The notes under the pieces were generated by a model. The model saw only the letters and a list, made by a program, of their open reading frames with translations. It was not told the DNA's origin and made no database searches. A stretch of 64,000 nucleotides of DNA from Candidatus Desulfosporosinus nitrosoreducens (GTDB taxonomy: Bacteria > Bacillota > Desulfitobacteriia > Desulfitobacteriales > Desulfitobacteriaceae), in assembly GCF_030954495.1 (NCBI RefSeq), contig NZ_JAVHUW010000048.1, positions 62,001 to 126,000 of the forward strand. Direction: 5' to 3'. Both the position numbers and the translations under genes were made by a program. The stretch's first letter is position 1, and every line of letters starts with the position of its first letter. Positions 53,271 to 61,281 of the stretch are shown in pieces.

Positions 53271-55573
53271 GGCCATTAACGATGGACCTAAGTAACTTCA
53301 GATCCTATTTAAGTGAATCGATTGAACTTACAGCCCTGAAAGTAGCCCTCATTAATGGGCGGAATGGATATGGAAAATCCACCTTGATTGATGCAATAAC
53401 CTTCCCGCTGTTTGGTAGGGGATCTGCTGATAAAATTGATGATTACGTAACTCTTGGAAGGACCGATATGTCGGCAACATTGAGCTTTGAACTTGGGGGA
53501 AATACATATCGGGTTATTAGGGGAAGGACAACAAATGGGCGAGGCAAGTCCAATCTAGAATTGCAGCAACTCATTGATGGAGAATGGGTGAGTAAATCCG
53601 GAGCCACAGCTCCCGAAACTGAAGATCGAATTAAGAAGCTACTCCGGATGGATTATGAAGGTTTTATAGCATCGGCTTTTGTAGTCCAAGGTGAGGCAGA
53701 TAAATTCTCCAAACAGAAGCCGGCGGAACGGAAGGAAACTCTTGCTAATATCCTTGGATTGGATGCATATTCGGACCTCGAAGCTCAAGCCAAAGAGAAG
53801 GCTAAGGGTATAGATATTGACTTGAAGTTAGTTAATAGCCAAGTTCAAGATCTGGAATCACGAACTTTTGGCAAATCTCTCTTGGAAGAAAAATTGGCTG
53901 AAGATATTACCGAGTGTTCAAAGATCGAAGGCCTTGTTAAAGAAAAGGAAAACGATCTTAATCAACTCATTGAGAAAAGGGCTAGGCTTCAGACAAGTGA
54001 ACTTAGGGCTAAGGATATTGACAATCAAATAGTCGGGATTCAAAAGGAGACTCAGGGTTTCAGGAATCAAATATCAATCCTTGAGAAAAAAATCACTGAG
54101 GCCGGCGACCTTAAAAGTCAGGTACCAGCCTTTGAAAAACGAATTTCAGATGCGGAAAAACTTACAGCGAACAAAGACAAGATTCTCGAAAATGCAGAAG
54201 AGGCAAAGAGAATACGCGATCGCATTTCGGAGCTGGATAATACCGCTGCTTCCCATTCCGAATTACAACTGGAACGAAGTAAAGTTCAAAACGAAGCAAC
54301 AAAAATTGAAGGTATGATCCGCCAAGAAAAAAGCAAAGTTGAGTCTAATATCCAAAATATTAACCTTCAAATTAAGAATGCAACTCAACAAGCCCAACCC
54401 CTTGAAGGACTTAATTGCCAAAATCCTACCTGTCAATTAATTATAGGGGCTGTGGAAGCCAGGGATAAACTCCCCGAATTAAACGAGCAGTTAGCCGCAG
54501 AGAAAACCAAATTGGAGAGCGAAAGTTACGCCCTGGAATTATGGAAACAGAAAGATGATCTAACTTCAAAACTAATGGAGATAGATATACAAATCGAAGT
54601 TCTGGATTACGACCCCAAGGATCACCAAAGTCTAAAAGCAAAGCTGATTGATTTAGAGCGGTATGAGCGACTAGTACCATCTTTGGAAACCGCAGAGGAA
54701 ACTAAGAGGCTAGCTCAGGAACAAATTGATCAGATTCACAAAACTATTATAGAGAAGCAGGATTCTCTAAAAGAGCAAATTGGGCAGCTTAACAATTCAA
54801 TTAAGGAAAAACAGGATTCTATAACTGGGTTGGAATTGAACAGAATTTCTCTGGAAGATGAAGCCAAAGAAGCTACTGAGGTTTCGCAAAGTATTACGAA
54901 TATCGAGTCAGTGATTCATTTCTTGAGAGACAAAATAGGAATCATTCAGTCTGCTATGGGTGCCACTAAAAAATCACTTGAAGAAATTTCACAATTAGAA
55001 ATTAAGTTAAAAGAGTTGAGAACTCAGCAGAATGAATTAGCTGCAGATCTTAGGGATTGGATTGATATTACTAAGGCTTGTGGTAAAAATGGTATCCAGG
55101 CAGTGATTGTTGAAAACTCCATACCAGAGATCGAACGAGAGGCAAATAATCTCTTGGCCAGGATGTCAAACGGGAGATTCTCTTTAGAGCTTATAACTCA
55201 AAAGCCTAGTAAAACGGCTAAAGTCACTGAAACTCTTGATATTAAAATCTCTGACTCTGGATTAGGTATCAGGCCTTACGAAACCTATTCCGGCGCCGAA
55301 AAGATGATGATCGACCTAGCGATACGGATCTCCTTAAGTAAGTTATTGACCAGAAGGGCAGGGGCTACAATTCGGACTCTGGTTTTAGATGAAACAAGCT
55401 CTGCTTTGGATGCACAGAATAGGAGCCAATTCTTGCAAATAGTTAACACACTTAAAGAGGACTTTGACTTAATACTGGTCATTAGCCACCAAGAGGACGT
55501 ACAAGACGCATTTGATCAAAGGATTGAAATTTACCGCACAGACGAAGGATCTAAGGCTAGGGTGATAGCATGA
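53267..55573 (+). CDS. SbcC/Rad50-like ATPase with atypical zinc hook
   Basis: SMC-type ATPase partner of the SbcD-like nuclease. The 768-residue chain has Walker A GRNGYGKST (31-39), Q-loop VVQGEADKFSK, two long coiled coils, a hook at the exact middle with Cys384 and Cys389, and the ABC signature YSGAEKMMIDLAIRISLSK and Walker B LVLDETSSALD at the C terminus. The hook is C-x4-C (GLNCQNPTCQL), not the usual CxxC. It is shorter than chromosomal SbcC (about 1000 residues), as phage versions often are. Confidence 0.9.
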   Translation: MRPLTMDLSNFRSYLSESIELTALKVALINGRNGYGKSTLIDAITFPLFGRGSADKIDDYVTLGRTDMSATLSFELGGNTYRVIRGRTTNGRGKSNLELQQLIDGEWVSKSGATAPETEDRIKKLLRMDYEGFIASAFVVQGEADKFSKQKPAERKETLANILGLDAYSDLEAQAKEKAKGIDIDLKLVNSQVQDLESRTFGKSLLEEKLAEDITECSKIEGLVKEKENDLNQLIEKRARLQTSELRAKDIDNQIVGIQKETQGFRNQISILEKKITEAGDLKSQVPAFEKRISDAEKLTANKDKILENAEEAKRIRDRISELDNTAASHSELQLERSKVQNEATKIEGMIRQEKSKVESNIQNINLQIKNATQQAQPLEGLNCQNPTCQLIIGAVEARDKLPELNEQLAAEKTKLESESYALELWKQKDDLTSKLMEIDIQIEVLDYDPKDHQSLKAKLIDLERYERLVPSLETAEETKRLAQEQIDQIHKTIIEKQDSLKEQIGQLNNSIKEKQDSITGLELNRISLEDEAKEATEVSQSITNIESVIHFLRDKIGIIQSAMGATKKSLEEISQLEIKLKELRTQQNELAADLRDWIDITKACGKNGIQAVIVENSIPEIEREANNLLARMSNGRFSLELITQKPSKTAKVTETLDIKISDSGLGIRPYETYSGAEKMMIDLAIRISLSKLLTRRAGATIRTLVLDETSSALDAQNRSQFLQIVNTLKEDFDLILVISHQEDVQDAFDQRIEIYRTDEGSKARVIA

Positions 55574-55764
55574 GGCTTCCGCAACCAGGTGATTTCGTCC
55601 GCACATCGTTAGGGCATGGTTTTATCAAAGAACGATGCGGCAGCATCTATTTAGTTGAGCATGGTGATTGCCGGTTTGCGTTTAGGGCTGATGAAATCAC
55701 AGTCTTACAGACAAGAGAGGATCGGCAGAAAAACGGTCCTCTCAAACCTCGAAATATGAAATAA
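55570..55764 (+). CDS. Small hypothetical protein after sbcC
   Basis: A 64-residue ORF starting with an ATGA overlap to the sbcC stop. The fold looks like a small beta-barrel (PQPGDFVRTSLGHGFIKE, SIYLVEHGDCRFAFRADEI), with a basic end. No known family. The tight overlap suggests it belongs to the recombination transcript. Confidence 0.5.
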   Translation: MRLPQPGDFVRTSLGHGFIKERCGSIYLVEHGDCRFAFRADEITVLQTREDRQKNGPLKPRNMK

Positions 55765-55776
55765 GGAGTGTTCACT

Positions 55777-56520
55777 ATGAGTATTGAAGCTGCCATTAAA
55801 AGCGTGGTCGACGAGAAAATGAATGACGGAACTATTGAGCGCTTAGTATCAGAGAATCTTGAAAAAGGTATCAATAGTTCTCTCGAAAAACTTCTCGGAA
55901 AGTATGGCGATATTACGGAAATCATCGAGAAGAAAATCAAGGAAGTCATGGTTGGCCAATTATCTTCTTATGATTATTCAAAATATATTGTACGGCTCGA
56001 TGCTATGTTAACCGAAATCCTCAAGAGAACTGCCTTAGATAATAAAAAAATACTTGAGAATTTCAAGGAATTAATGGTTGATCGAGACATACCAAAAGTC
56101 GTTAAGTTATCGGATATCTTTGAGGAATGGAAACGTCATGTTGCCAGAAAAGTTGACACCAGCAAACTGGAAATTGATTATAACGATGGAGTTGCTTACG
56201 AGTGTGTAACCGTAACAATGGATGTTGAACGCGAAGAGGAACGTTCTTGGTCTAGTTCGATTTTTAAATATGCGAAGGCAATTTTCGAGTGCGAAAATGA
56301 CGATGAACTAAATTTTGAAATTAGGCTTTGTAAATATAGAGAATATCCTTGGTCGTTATCCGTAGAAATTGACGACTCAATTAGGTCGTTAAGGTATTTA
56401 GATGATTTTAAAATTTACCTTCTTCAGCTTAAGCAAGCAGACGTAAAAATTGAGATTGATGAAGAGGACTTAAGTGACGAGGTTAAGCCCAATAAAGAGC
56501 CCGAGGCATCCTTTAGTTAA
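55777..56520 (+). CDS. Hypothetical phage protein (247 residues)
   Basis: Starts at ATG 55777 after AAGGAG. The first 110 residues are helical and charged (a possible oligomerisation region, IIEKKIKEVMVGQL), the rest is a beta-rich acidic domain (VTVTMDVEREEERSWSSSIF) ending in an acidic tail. No known motif is seen. It lies between the recombination genes and the PAPS-reductase-like gene. Confidence 0.55.
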   Translation: MSIEAAIKSVVDEKMNDGTIERLVSENLEKGINSSLEKLLGKYGDITEIIEKKIKEVMVGQLSSYDYSKYIVRLDAMLTEILKRTALDNKKILENFKELMVDRDIPKVVKLSDIFEEWKRHVARKVDTSKLEIDYNDGVAYECVTVTMDVEREEERSWSSSIFKYAKAIFECENDDELNFEIRLCKYREYPWSLSVEIDDSIRSLRYLDDFKIYLLQLKQADVKIEIDEEDLSDEVKPNKEPEASFS

Positions 56521-56588
56521 GGTAATTAAGGTTTTCACATATTTTTTATCTGACAGTGGGACAAGCATTCAAGAATAGAGGTGAGAAA

Positions 56589-57881
56589 TTGTTTATAAGT
56601 TATCACGATTTAGAGAATGAACAAAAGCGCGATCTTGATTACAAAATATCTACGTCAATTGATGCTCTTGCTTCGGCGTTTGCAGTTTGCCGTCATAGAC
56701 CAGCACTTGCCTTCTCGGCCGGAAAGGATAGTACAGTACTTTGGCATCTGATAAAGACTTACCTCCCAGAATGGGCAAGCCGTGTAAAGATCATCTACGG
56801 CAATACAGGAGTGGAATATCCCGAATGCGTCAAGTTCGCTAATCGATTGAAGCAGGATTGGGGTCAAGGTAACTTTTACGAGGCCAGACCATTACAAACA
56901 GAATCGGAAGGACTGAAATATAAAGCGCAGCAGGAAGTTCTTCAATATCTTATCGATAACAGAAGAATCCATGAAGTGCTCAAGGACGATGGCAAGCTTA
57001 AAACCACCGCAACGCTAGAAAGGGCTTGCCCAAGTCATTTACGCGAACGTTTCGAGCGAGAAAGAATGATCTGGCCAGCAGGGACACGTAAAAATTATTG
57101 GTGGTGTGTAGATCAATATGGTTGGCCGATGTTAGGAAAGGCCTTTTCCAAACTAAAGGCACACAGGATTAATATTGACTGCTTCCTCAGGTTTTCAAAA
57201 AGCGGCAGCGAAGATCAGAAGTTATTGTCCTATTATCAGCTACTCAAGCAAGTCAAAATCTCTCAGGCATGTTGCGACGTTCTTAAGAAGGAGCCGAGCG
57301 AGCGGTTACAGGTGGAATTGGATGTTGATGTGATTTTCAAAGGGCTAATGGCCTCAGAGAGTAGATCCAGGCAGACGAATTTTATTAGCAGGGGTTATTT
57401 GTTTAAATCTCATCGAGATCACCTTGGATCAGATCCATTTTTCCATTGTAACCCACTATCGATTTGGACGGATGATGATATTTGGGAATACATCAAGCGA
57501 TTTAATGTTCCATATGCATCACTCTATGATATGGGATGGATCGATAAAAGCGGGACATACCACAAAATAAAACGCAATGGTTGTATGGGTTGCGGAACAG
57601 ACCTCCTTTACCAAAATAATCATATGGCTATGTTGCGGCGAACCCATCCGGGTCCTTGGTCAACATTTATGCAGAAAGGAATGGCTTCTGAGATCCAGAA
57701 ACTTCAGATTGCTAAAAGAAACGGCCAATTATCACTGTTCGATGTATACGATGCCGATACCCTGCTTGATATTAGGCCGTGCATTTTTGATCGGATCGAC
57801 AAGTTAGTTTGGGATGATGATACATTGATCGATGAAGAGAATGAGTTTGATCCTGAAATTGAGCTTGAGTTATCCCATTAA
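56589..57881 (+). CDS. PAPS reductase/ATP-pyrophosphatase-family phage protein
   Basis: The product (430 residues from TTG 56589; an upstream in-frame GTG at 56556 is possible) has the PP-loop LAFSAGKDST (SAGKDST at 43-49), VKIIYGNTGVEYPECVKFA, and late NPLSIWTDDDIWEYIKRF, all typical of phosphoadenylyl-sulfate reductase/DndC-type enzymes. A cysteine cluster NGCMGCGTD follows. Phages carry such genes widely; they may serve thio-modification of DNA or tRNA, or sulfur assimilation, but the substrate cannot be read. AGAGGTGAG lies just before the TTG. Confidence 0.8.
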   Translation: MFISYHDLENEQKRDLDYKISTSIDALASAFAVCRHRPALAFSAGKDSTVLWHLIKTYLPEWASRVKIIYGNTGVEYPECVKFANRLKQDWGQGNFYEARPLQTESEGLKYKAQQEVLQYLIDNRRIHEVLKDDGKLKTTATLERACPSHLRERFERERMIWPAGTRKNYWWCVDQYGWPMLGKAFSKLKAHRINIDCFLRFSKSGSEDQKLLSYYQLLKQVKISQACCDVLKKEPSERLQVELDVDVIFKGLMASESRSRQTNFISRGYLFKSHRDHLGSDPFFHCNPLSIWTDDDIWEYIKRFNVPYASLYDMGWIDKSGTYHKIKRNGCMGCGTDLLYQNNHMAMLRRTHPGPWSTFMQKGMASEIQKLQIAKRNGQLSLFDVYDADTLLDIRPCIFDRIDKLVWDDDTLIDEENEFDPEIELELSH

Positions 57882-57929
57882 ACAAGGGGGGCTCCGGATG
57901 ATAAGAGATGAACCCATGAAAATAAAATT

Positions 57930-57984
57930 GGCACTCTCCTAAATTATCAATGACTGGTACTCATTGATAAATCAAGAGAATGCC
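57930..57984. repeat. Long hairpin between the PAPS-reductase-like gene and the replication genes
   Basis: A perfect 10-base inner stem TTATCAATGA / TCATTGATAA (57944-57953, 57961-57970) with loop CTGGTAC, enclosed by GGCACTCTC / GAGAATGCC with one mismatch (57930-57938, 57976-57984). It sits in a 313-base region with no convincing gene; a second small stem AATCCCTTA-TG-TAAGGGGC is near 58051-58070 and TATTATACGC near 58100. It could be a terminator, a structured RNA or a replication/recombination site. Confidence 0.55.
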
Positions 57985-58194
57985 CGAATTCGTGTCCTCT
58001 CCAGAACACTGAAGCCGCTACTAACGGCTAAGCAAAAATGAGTTTTTCAAAATCCCTTATGTAAGGGGCTTATTAAGTGCACTCATCTTTAACTTAAGTA
58101 TATTATACGCATTTATATGATAGGATGCAATACTTTTTCTAAAAATTTGTTAATTTGTATTATTAATCCTTAAAAGTAAGAAAGGGGGAAGATC

Positions 58195-58359
58195 ATGCGT
58201 ACAAAAAAGATCCTAACTCCCGAAGAGATACAAGCCAAAAGAGAAAAGAAGAATAGGCAACACAAAGAATGGAGAGATGCCCACCCTCAGGAATGGCAAA
58301 AGATCGTGGAAAGACATCTTCTCAAGAAAGCTGCCAAGCTAAACCGGGTGGATGAATGA
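58195..58359 (+). CDS. Small basic phage protein (54 residues)
   Basis: ATG 58195 follows an excellent AAAGGGGGAA site. The product is highly charged and helical (EEIQAKREKKNRQHKEWRDA), with a tryptophan-containing repeat (HKEW, PQEW). Short proteins of this kind are common in phage genomes; the function is unknown. It opens the replication gene run. Confidence 0.6.
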   Translation: MRTKKILTPEEIQAKREKKNRQHKEWRDAHPQEWQKIVERHLLKKAAKLNRVDE

Positions 58360-58416
58360 ATACAGAAATGGCCAGGATACGCGCAGCTAGTTTGTTTTGA
58401 CGGAGCAGGTGATTAA

Positions 58417-59172
58417 ATGTCAGAAGAAAGCAGCGGCTATATAGGATTGTTTCGTGAATTACTTGATAAACCTATTTGGCAGCAGTCTACACCCGAACAA
58501 AAAACTATTTTGGTCACTTTACTTCTAATGGCTAATCATCAAGAAAAAGAATGGGAATGGAAAGGGAAAAAATTCAAGGCTAAACCTGGTCAATTTGTTA
58601 CAAGTCTTGAAAAAATCCAACTGAAAACAGGTAAGGGTGTCACTTTGCAAAATGTTAGGACTGCGTTAAAAAGATTTGAAAAATACGAATTTCTAACAGA
58701 CGAATCAACAAAGACAGGAAGGCTTGTAACTATAGTAAATTGGGAGCTTTACCAAGTTAAGAAGCTACGATCTAACAAAGATCCTAACAGTTGCTTAACA
58801 GACGACCAACAGACAACTAACAGTCAGCTAACACCTAACAATAATGATAATAATGTAAAGAATGATAAGAAGGTAATAAGTAATATATTTAGCCCACCCA
58901 CCATTGAAGAAGTACAAGCCTATTGCCTAGAAAGAAACAACAATGTTGATGCTGACAAATGGCACAACTTTTATTCATCGAAAGGCTGGATGGTTGGCAA
59001 GAACAAAATGAAAGATTGGAAGGCAGCAGTTAGGACTTGGGAAAATAAAGACAAGCAAAAAGGAAATTCATCTCGTAAAGGAGTGACCAAACCTGGACAG
59101 CATCAAGGCAATACTGACCGACTCGAAAATGATCCCTACAAACACCTCTTCAATCGCGGAGAACAAGAATAA
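58417..59172 (+). CDS. DnaD-like phage replication protein
   Basis: The 251-residue product starts MSEESSGYIGLFRELLDKP, the beginning typical of phage replisome-organiser/DnaD-N winged-helix proteins, with LQNVRTALKRFEKYEFLTDE as the recognition part, a Gln/Asn-rich linker (about 125-155), and a C-terminal segment (YCLERNNNVDADKWHNFYSS then DWKAAVRTW) found in such proteins. It should bind the phage origin and load the helicase with the next gene product. Confidence 0.85.
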   Translation: MSEESSGYIGLFRELLDKPIWQQSTPEQKTILVTLLLMANHQEKEWEWKGKKFKAKPGQFVTSLEKIQLKTGKGVTLQNVRTALKRFEKYEFLTDESTKTGRLVTIVNWELYQVKKLRSNKDPNSCLTDDQQTTNSQLTPNNNDNNVKNDKKVISNIFSPPTIEEVQAYCLERNNNVDADKWHNFYSSKGWMVGKNKMKDWKAAVRTWENKDKQKGNSSRKGVTKPGQHQGNTDRLENDPYKHLFNRGEQE

Positions 59173-59920
59173 ATTCGGACTATTCCACACTGGATACCGT
59201 CTTTCCCCAAAAGAACAAACCTACGAATGCGGAATATGTCGCGACCAAGAAATTATCCAAATAGGCACAGACCAATTCGAACAGCCAATTTTCGGAGAGT
59301 GCAACTGTAAGGCAAAGAAAAACGCAGCAAGGCGGTTAAAATCCTCTGGCCTAACAGAAGTTCAACTGGATTACAAACTCACGGATTACAAAGTCAACTC
59401 GAATAACAAAACTATGTTCGATGGCGTAAAGCGATACTTAAAAGTATGGCCAGACTTAATTAACTCAAACTCTCAGGCAAAAGGATTCTGCTTGGTGGGA
59501 ACGCCAGGAGTTGGCAAAACCATGTTAAGTTGCATCATTGCCAAAGACATGATTGTCAAGAACATTGCTGTAGTATTTGTCCCATCAACTGACCTAATAG
59601 CCGAATTAAAGCAGGCACAGTTCGAAAAAGACAGAGACAACATAGAGGCCAAAATTGATGCACTGGCTAAAGCTCCAGCCTTAATTTTAGACGACATTGG
59701 CAAGGAAAAGATCACGGAATGGGTACAAGCCATGTACTATCGACTGATTGACCTTAGATATCGCAATAATCTCTTAACCGGATTTAGCTCAAATTATTAT
59801 CCTAAAGAACTTGAAGATATGCTTGGAGATTATGGAGGCCCTACAATGTCGCGGCTACTAGGAATGAGCAAAAATTTTATTTTGAACTGTGATGACTTCG
59901 ATCATCGAATTGAAGAGTGA
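59129..59920 (+). CDS. DnaC/IstB-like helicase-loader ATPase
   Basis: The 263-residue product has an N-terminal zinc-finger-like cysteine set (Cys34, Cys37, Cys58, Cys60), Walker A GTPGVGKT at 124-131, Walker B PALILDDIGKE and a sensor region GFSSNYYPKELEDML. This is the DnaC/DnaI helicase-loader form. It overlaps the DnaD-like gene by 44 bases; the start at ATG 59129 lacks a good ribosome site, so the true start may be slightly downstream and coupled. Confidence 0.85.
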   Translation: MIPTNTSSIAENKNKFGLFHTGYRLSPKEQTYECGICRDQEIIQIGTDQFEQPIFGECNCKAKKNAARRLKSSGLTEVQLDYKLTDYKVNSNNKTMFDGVKRYLKVWPDLINSNSQAKGFCLVGTPGVGKTMLSCIIAKDMIVKNIAVVFVPSTDLIAELKQAQFEKDRDNIEAKIDALAKAPALILDDIGKEKITEWVQAMYYRLIDLRYRNNLLTGFSSNYYPKELEDMLGDYGGPTMSRLLGMSKNFILNCDDFDHRIEE

Positions 59921-59977
59921 GGAAGACAAGCTAATGAGCAACTCTTGACGCTTAGTGAAAAAGGAGGCAAAAGAGAA

Positions 59978-60484
59978 GTGAGTTTTACTTACTACATCAC
60001 ACCCCAACAATACGCTGAAGCAAATAAGAATGGTGTTAGCCCAAAAACTCTAGAACAACGGGTTAGAGGCAGGGCCTGGCCAATTGAAAAAGCAATTGCA
60101 ACTCCACCACGCATACGAAAATCGTTTGGGAAATGGACCAAAATAGCGAATGAAAACGGAATTAAATCAGGAACATTTCGGCGAAGAGTAAATGTTTATG
60201 GCTGGGACCTTGAGCGAGCAGCAACTCAGCCCCTATTTGATGCCAGTAAACACATGAAAAAGGTTAGCGAGGGAAATAGAGTTTATCCAAAGCACGTAAT
60301 TGAATTAGCAGAGAAAAACGGAATAAGTTACTCAACCTTTTTAAGTAGAACCAGCCGAGGTTGGAGTGTGGAAGAAGCAAGTACTAGGCGGATTATGACC
60401 TTTACAAAATCGGGGCAAGTCGGCAAGAACGCCTCGTATTGGAGCAAAGATAAAGAAATTACAAAGGCGGCTAAATGCTCTTAA
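59978..60484 (+). CDS. Phage protein with three tandem helix-turn-helix-like repeats
   Basis: The 168-residue product (GTG 59978 after AAGGAGG) consists of three similar units at about 11-44, 53-86 and 106-139, each of the form A..NGhs..Tf..R...GW.hE.A (EANKNGVSPKTLEQRVRGRA; IANENGIKSGTFRRRVNVYG; LAEKNGISYSTFLSRTSRGW). Each looks like a small HTH with a fixed Trp and Glu. It is probably a DNA-binding protein that contacts repeated sites; no target is known. The stop overlaps the next ORF. Confidence 0.6.
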   Translation: MSFTYYITPQQYAEANKNGVSPKTLEQRVRGRAWPIEKAIATPPRIRKSFGKWTKIANENGIKSGTFRRRVNVYGWDLERAATQPLFDASKHMKKVSEGNRVYPKHVIELAEKNGISYSTFLSRTSRGWSVEEASTRRIMTFTKSGQVGKNASYWSKDKEITKAAKCS

Positions 60485-61281
60485 CTGCAATTCTTTCGAC
60501 GCACCTTGTTGTGCAGACATTTACAGCTACAGCATACAGCCTAAATGGTCCCACAAGACACGGGGAACCTGCAGGTATAGGTATAGTAGCCGTAGACCCC
60601 AAGGTAATCCCTTTGGGTACAAAAATAAACATTGAGGGTTTGGGAGAATTCGTAGCCTTGGATACCGGAAGGCTCATTAAGGGCCACCGAATTGATATCT
60701 GGATGCCGACCAAAGAAGAATGTCTTGAGTTTGGCAAAAAGAAAGTAGAGGTTACCATACTACCCAACACTAAACCTCCTCCATCCCGTGGCGCCAAATT
60801 AAACGAGAGGGGGACAAGCAGTGGCAGAGACTTGGGCGGACAAAATGAGAACTTACGAACAAGAAGTATCAGCGATTCAAATTCCACCGGAGCCCGACAA
60901 AACGGATATCACGAGATTAGAGAGTTTGATCGACACATTATATGCAAAGGCCAGATTCGACCTCTCAAGAGCCAAAACTACGTTCGAGCGCATGACCCGT
61001 TTGTGGAAGGATACCAAGACCGAATCTTACCTCATCGTAAAAGAAGGTACCCAAAAGGAGAGAGAGGCTTTATCTATCCAGTTTGCGAGAAAGCGAAAGG
61101 TCGAAGGGTCAGAATTAACCATCGAGAACGCCTTAAACATAGCCGAGGAAAGATATTTTTACATGGAGGCAGTCGTGGACATTTTGAGAGGCAAGCACAA
61201 TTCTCTAGTGATAGCTCTGGGGTGTGCGAAGCTGGAGAAGGATTTGACGAGATAGAAGGGAGAAGCTGTTATGAATGCTAA
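60475..61281 (+). CDS. 3D-domain protein with long open 3' extension
   Basis: The first about 100 residues are a complete 3D (Asp-Asp-Asp) domain: FTATAYSLNGPTRHGEPAG, VAVDPKVIPLGTKINI, FVALDTGRLIKGHRIDIWM. The domain is a double-psi barrel found in RpfB/YabE-type wall enzymes and, in many phages, as a small stand-alone protein. After about residue 105 the frame continues to 61281 through a highly basic, low-plausibility sequence while a better ORF (60821-61255) occupies another frame. The real functional end is probably near 60820, but no stop is there. Confidence 0.6.
   Translation: MLLTAILSTHLVVQTFTATAYSLNGPTRHGEPAGIGIVAVDPKVIPLGTKINIEGLGEFVALDTGRLIKGHRIDIWMPTKEECLEFGKKKVEVTILPNTKPPPSRGAKLNERGTSSGRDLGGQNENLRTRSISDSNSTGARQNGYHEIREFDRHIICKGQIRPLKSQNYVRAHDPFVEGYQDRILPHRKRRYPKGERGFIYPVCEKAKGRRVRINHRERLKHSRGKIFLHGGSRGHFERQAQFSSDSSGVCEAGEGFDEIEGRSCYEC
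60821..61255 (+). CDS. Hypothetical phage protein overlapping the 3D-domain ORF
   Basis: The 144-residue product (GTG 60821 after GAGGGGGAC) is a compact, mainly helical protein (MAETWADKMRTYEQEVSAIQ; IDTLYAKARFDLSRAKTTFE; ALSIQFARKRKVEGSELTIE). Its normal composition, and a ribosome site of its own, make it the better reading of this stretch than the overlapping frame. No family is recognised. The AAA+ gene starts 15 bases after it. Confidence 0.65.
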   Translation: MAETWADKMRTYEQEVSAIQIPPEPDKTDITRLESLIDTLYAKARFDLSRAKTTFERMTRLWKDTKTESYLIVKEGTQKEREALSIQFARKRKVEGSELTIENALNIAEERYFYMEAVVDILRGKHNSLVIALGCAKLEKDLTR

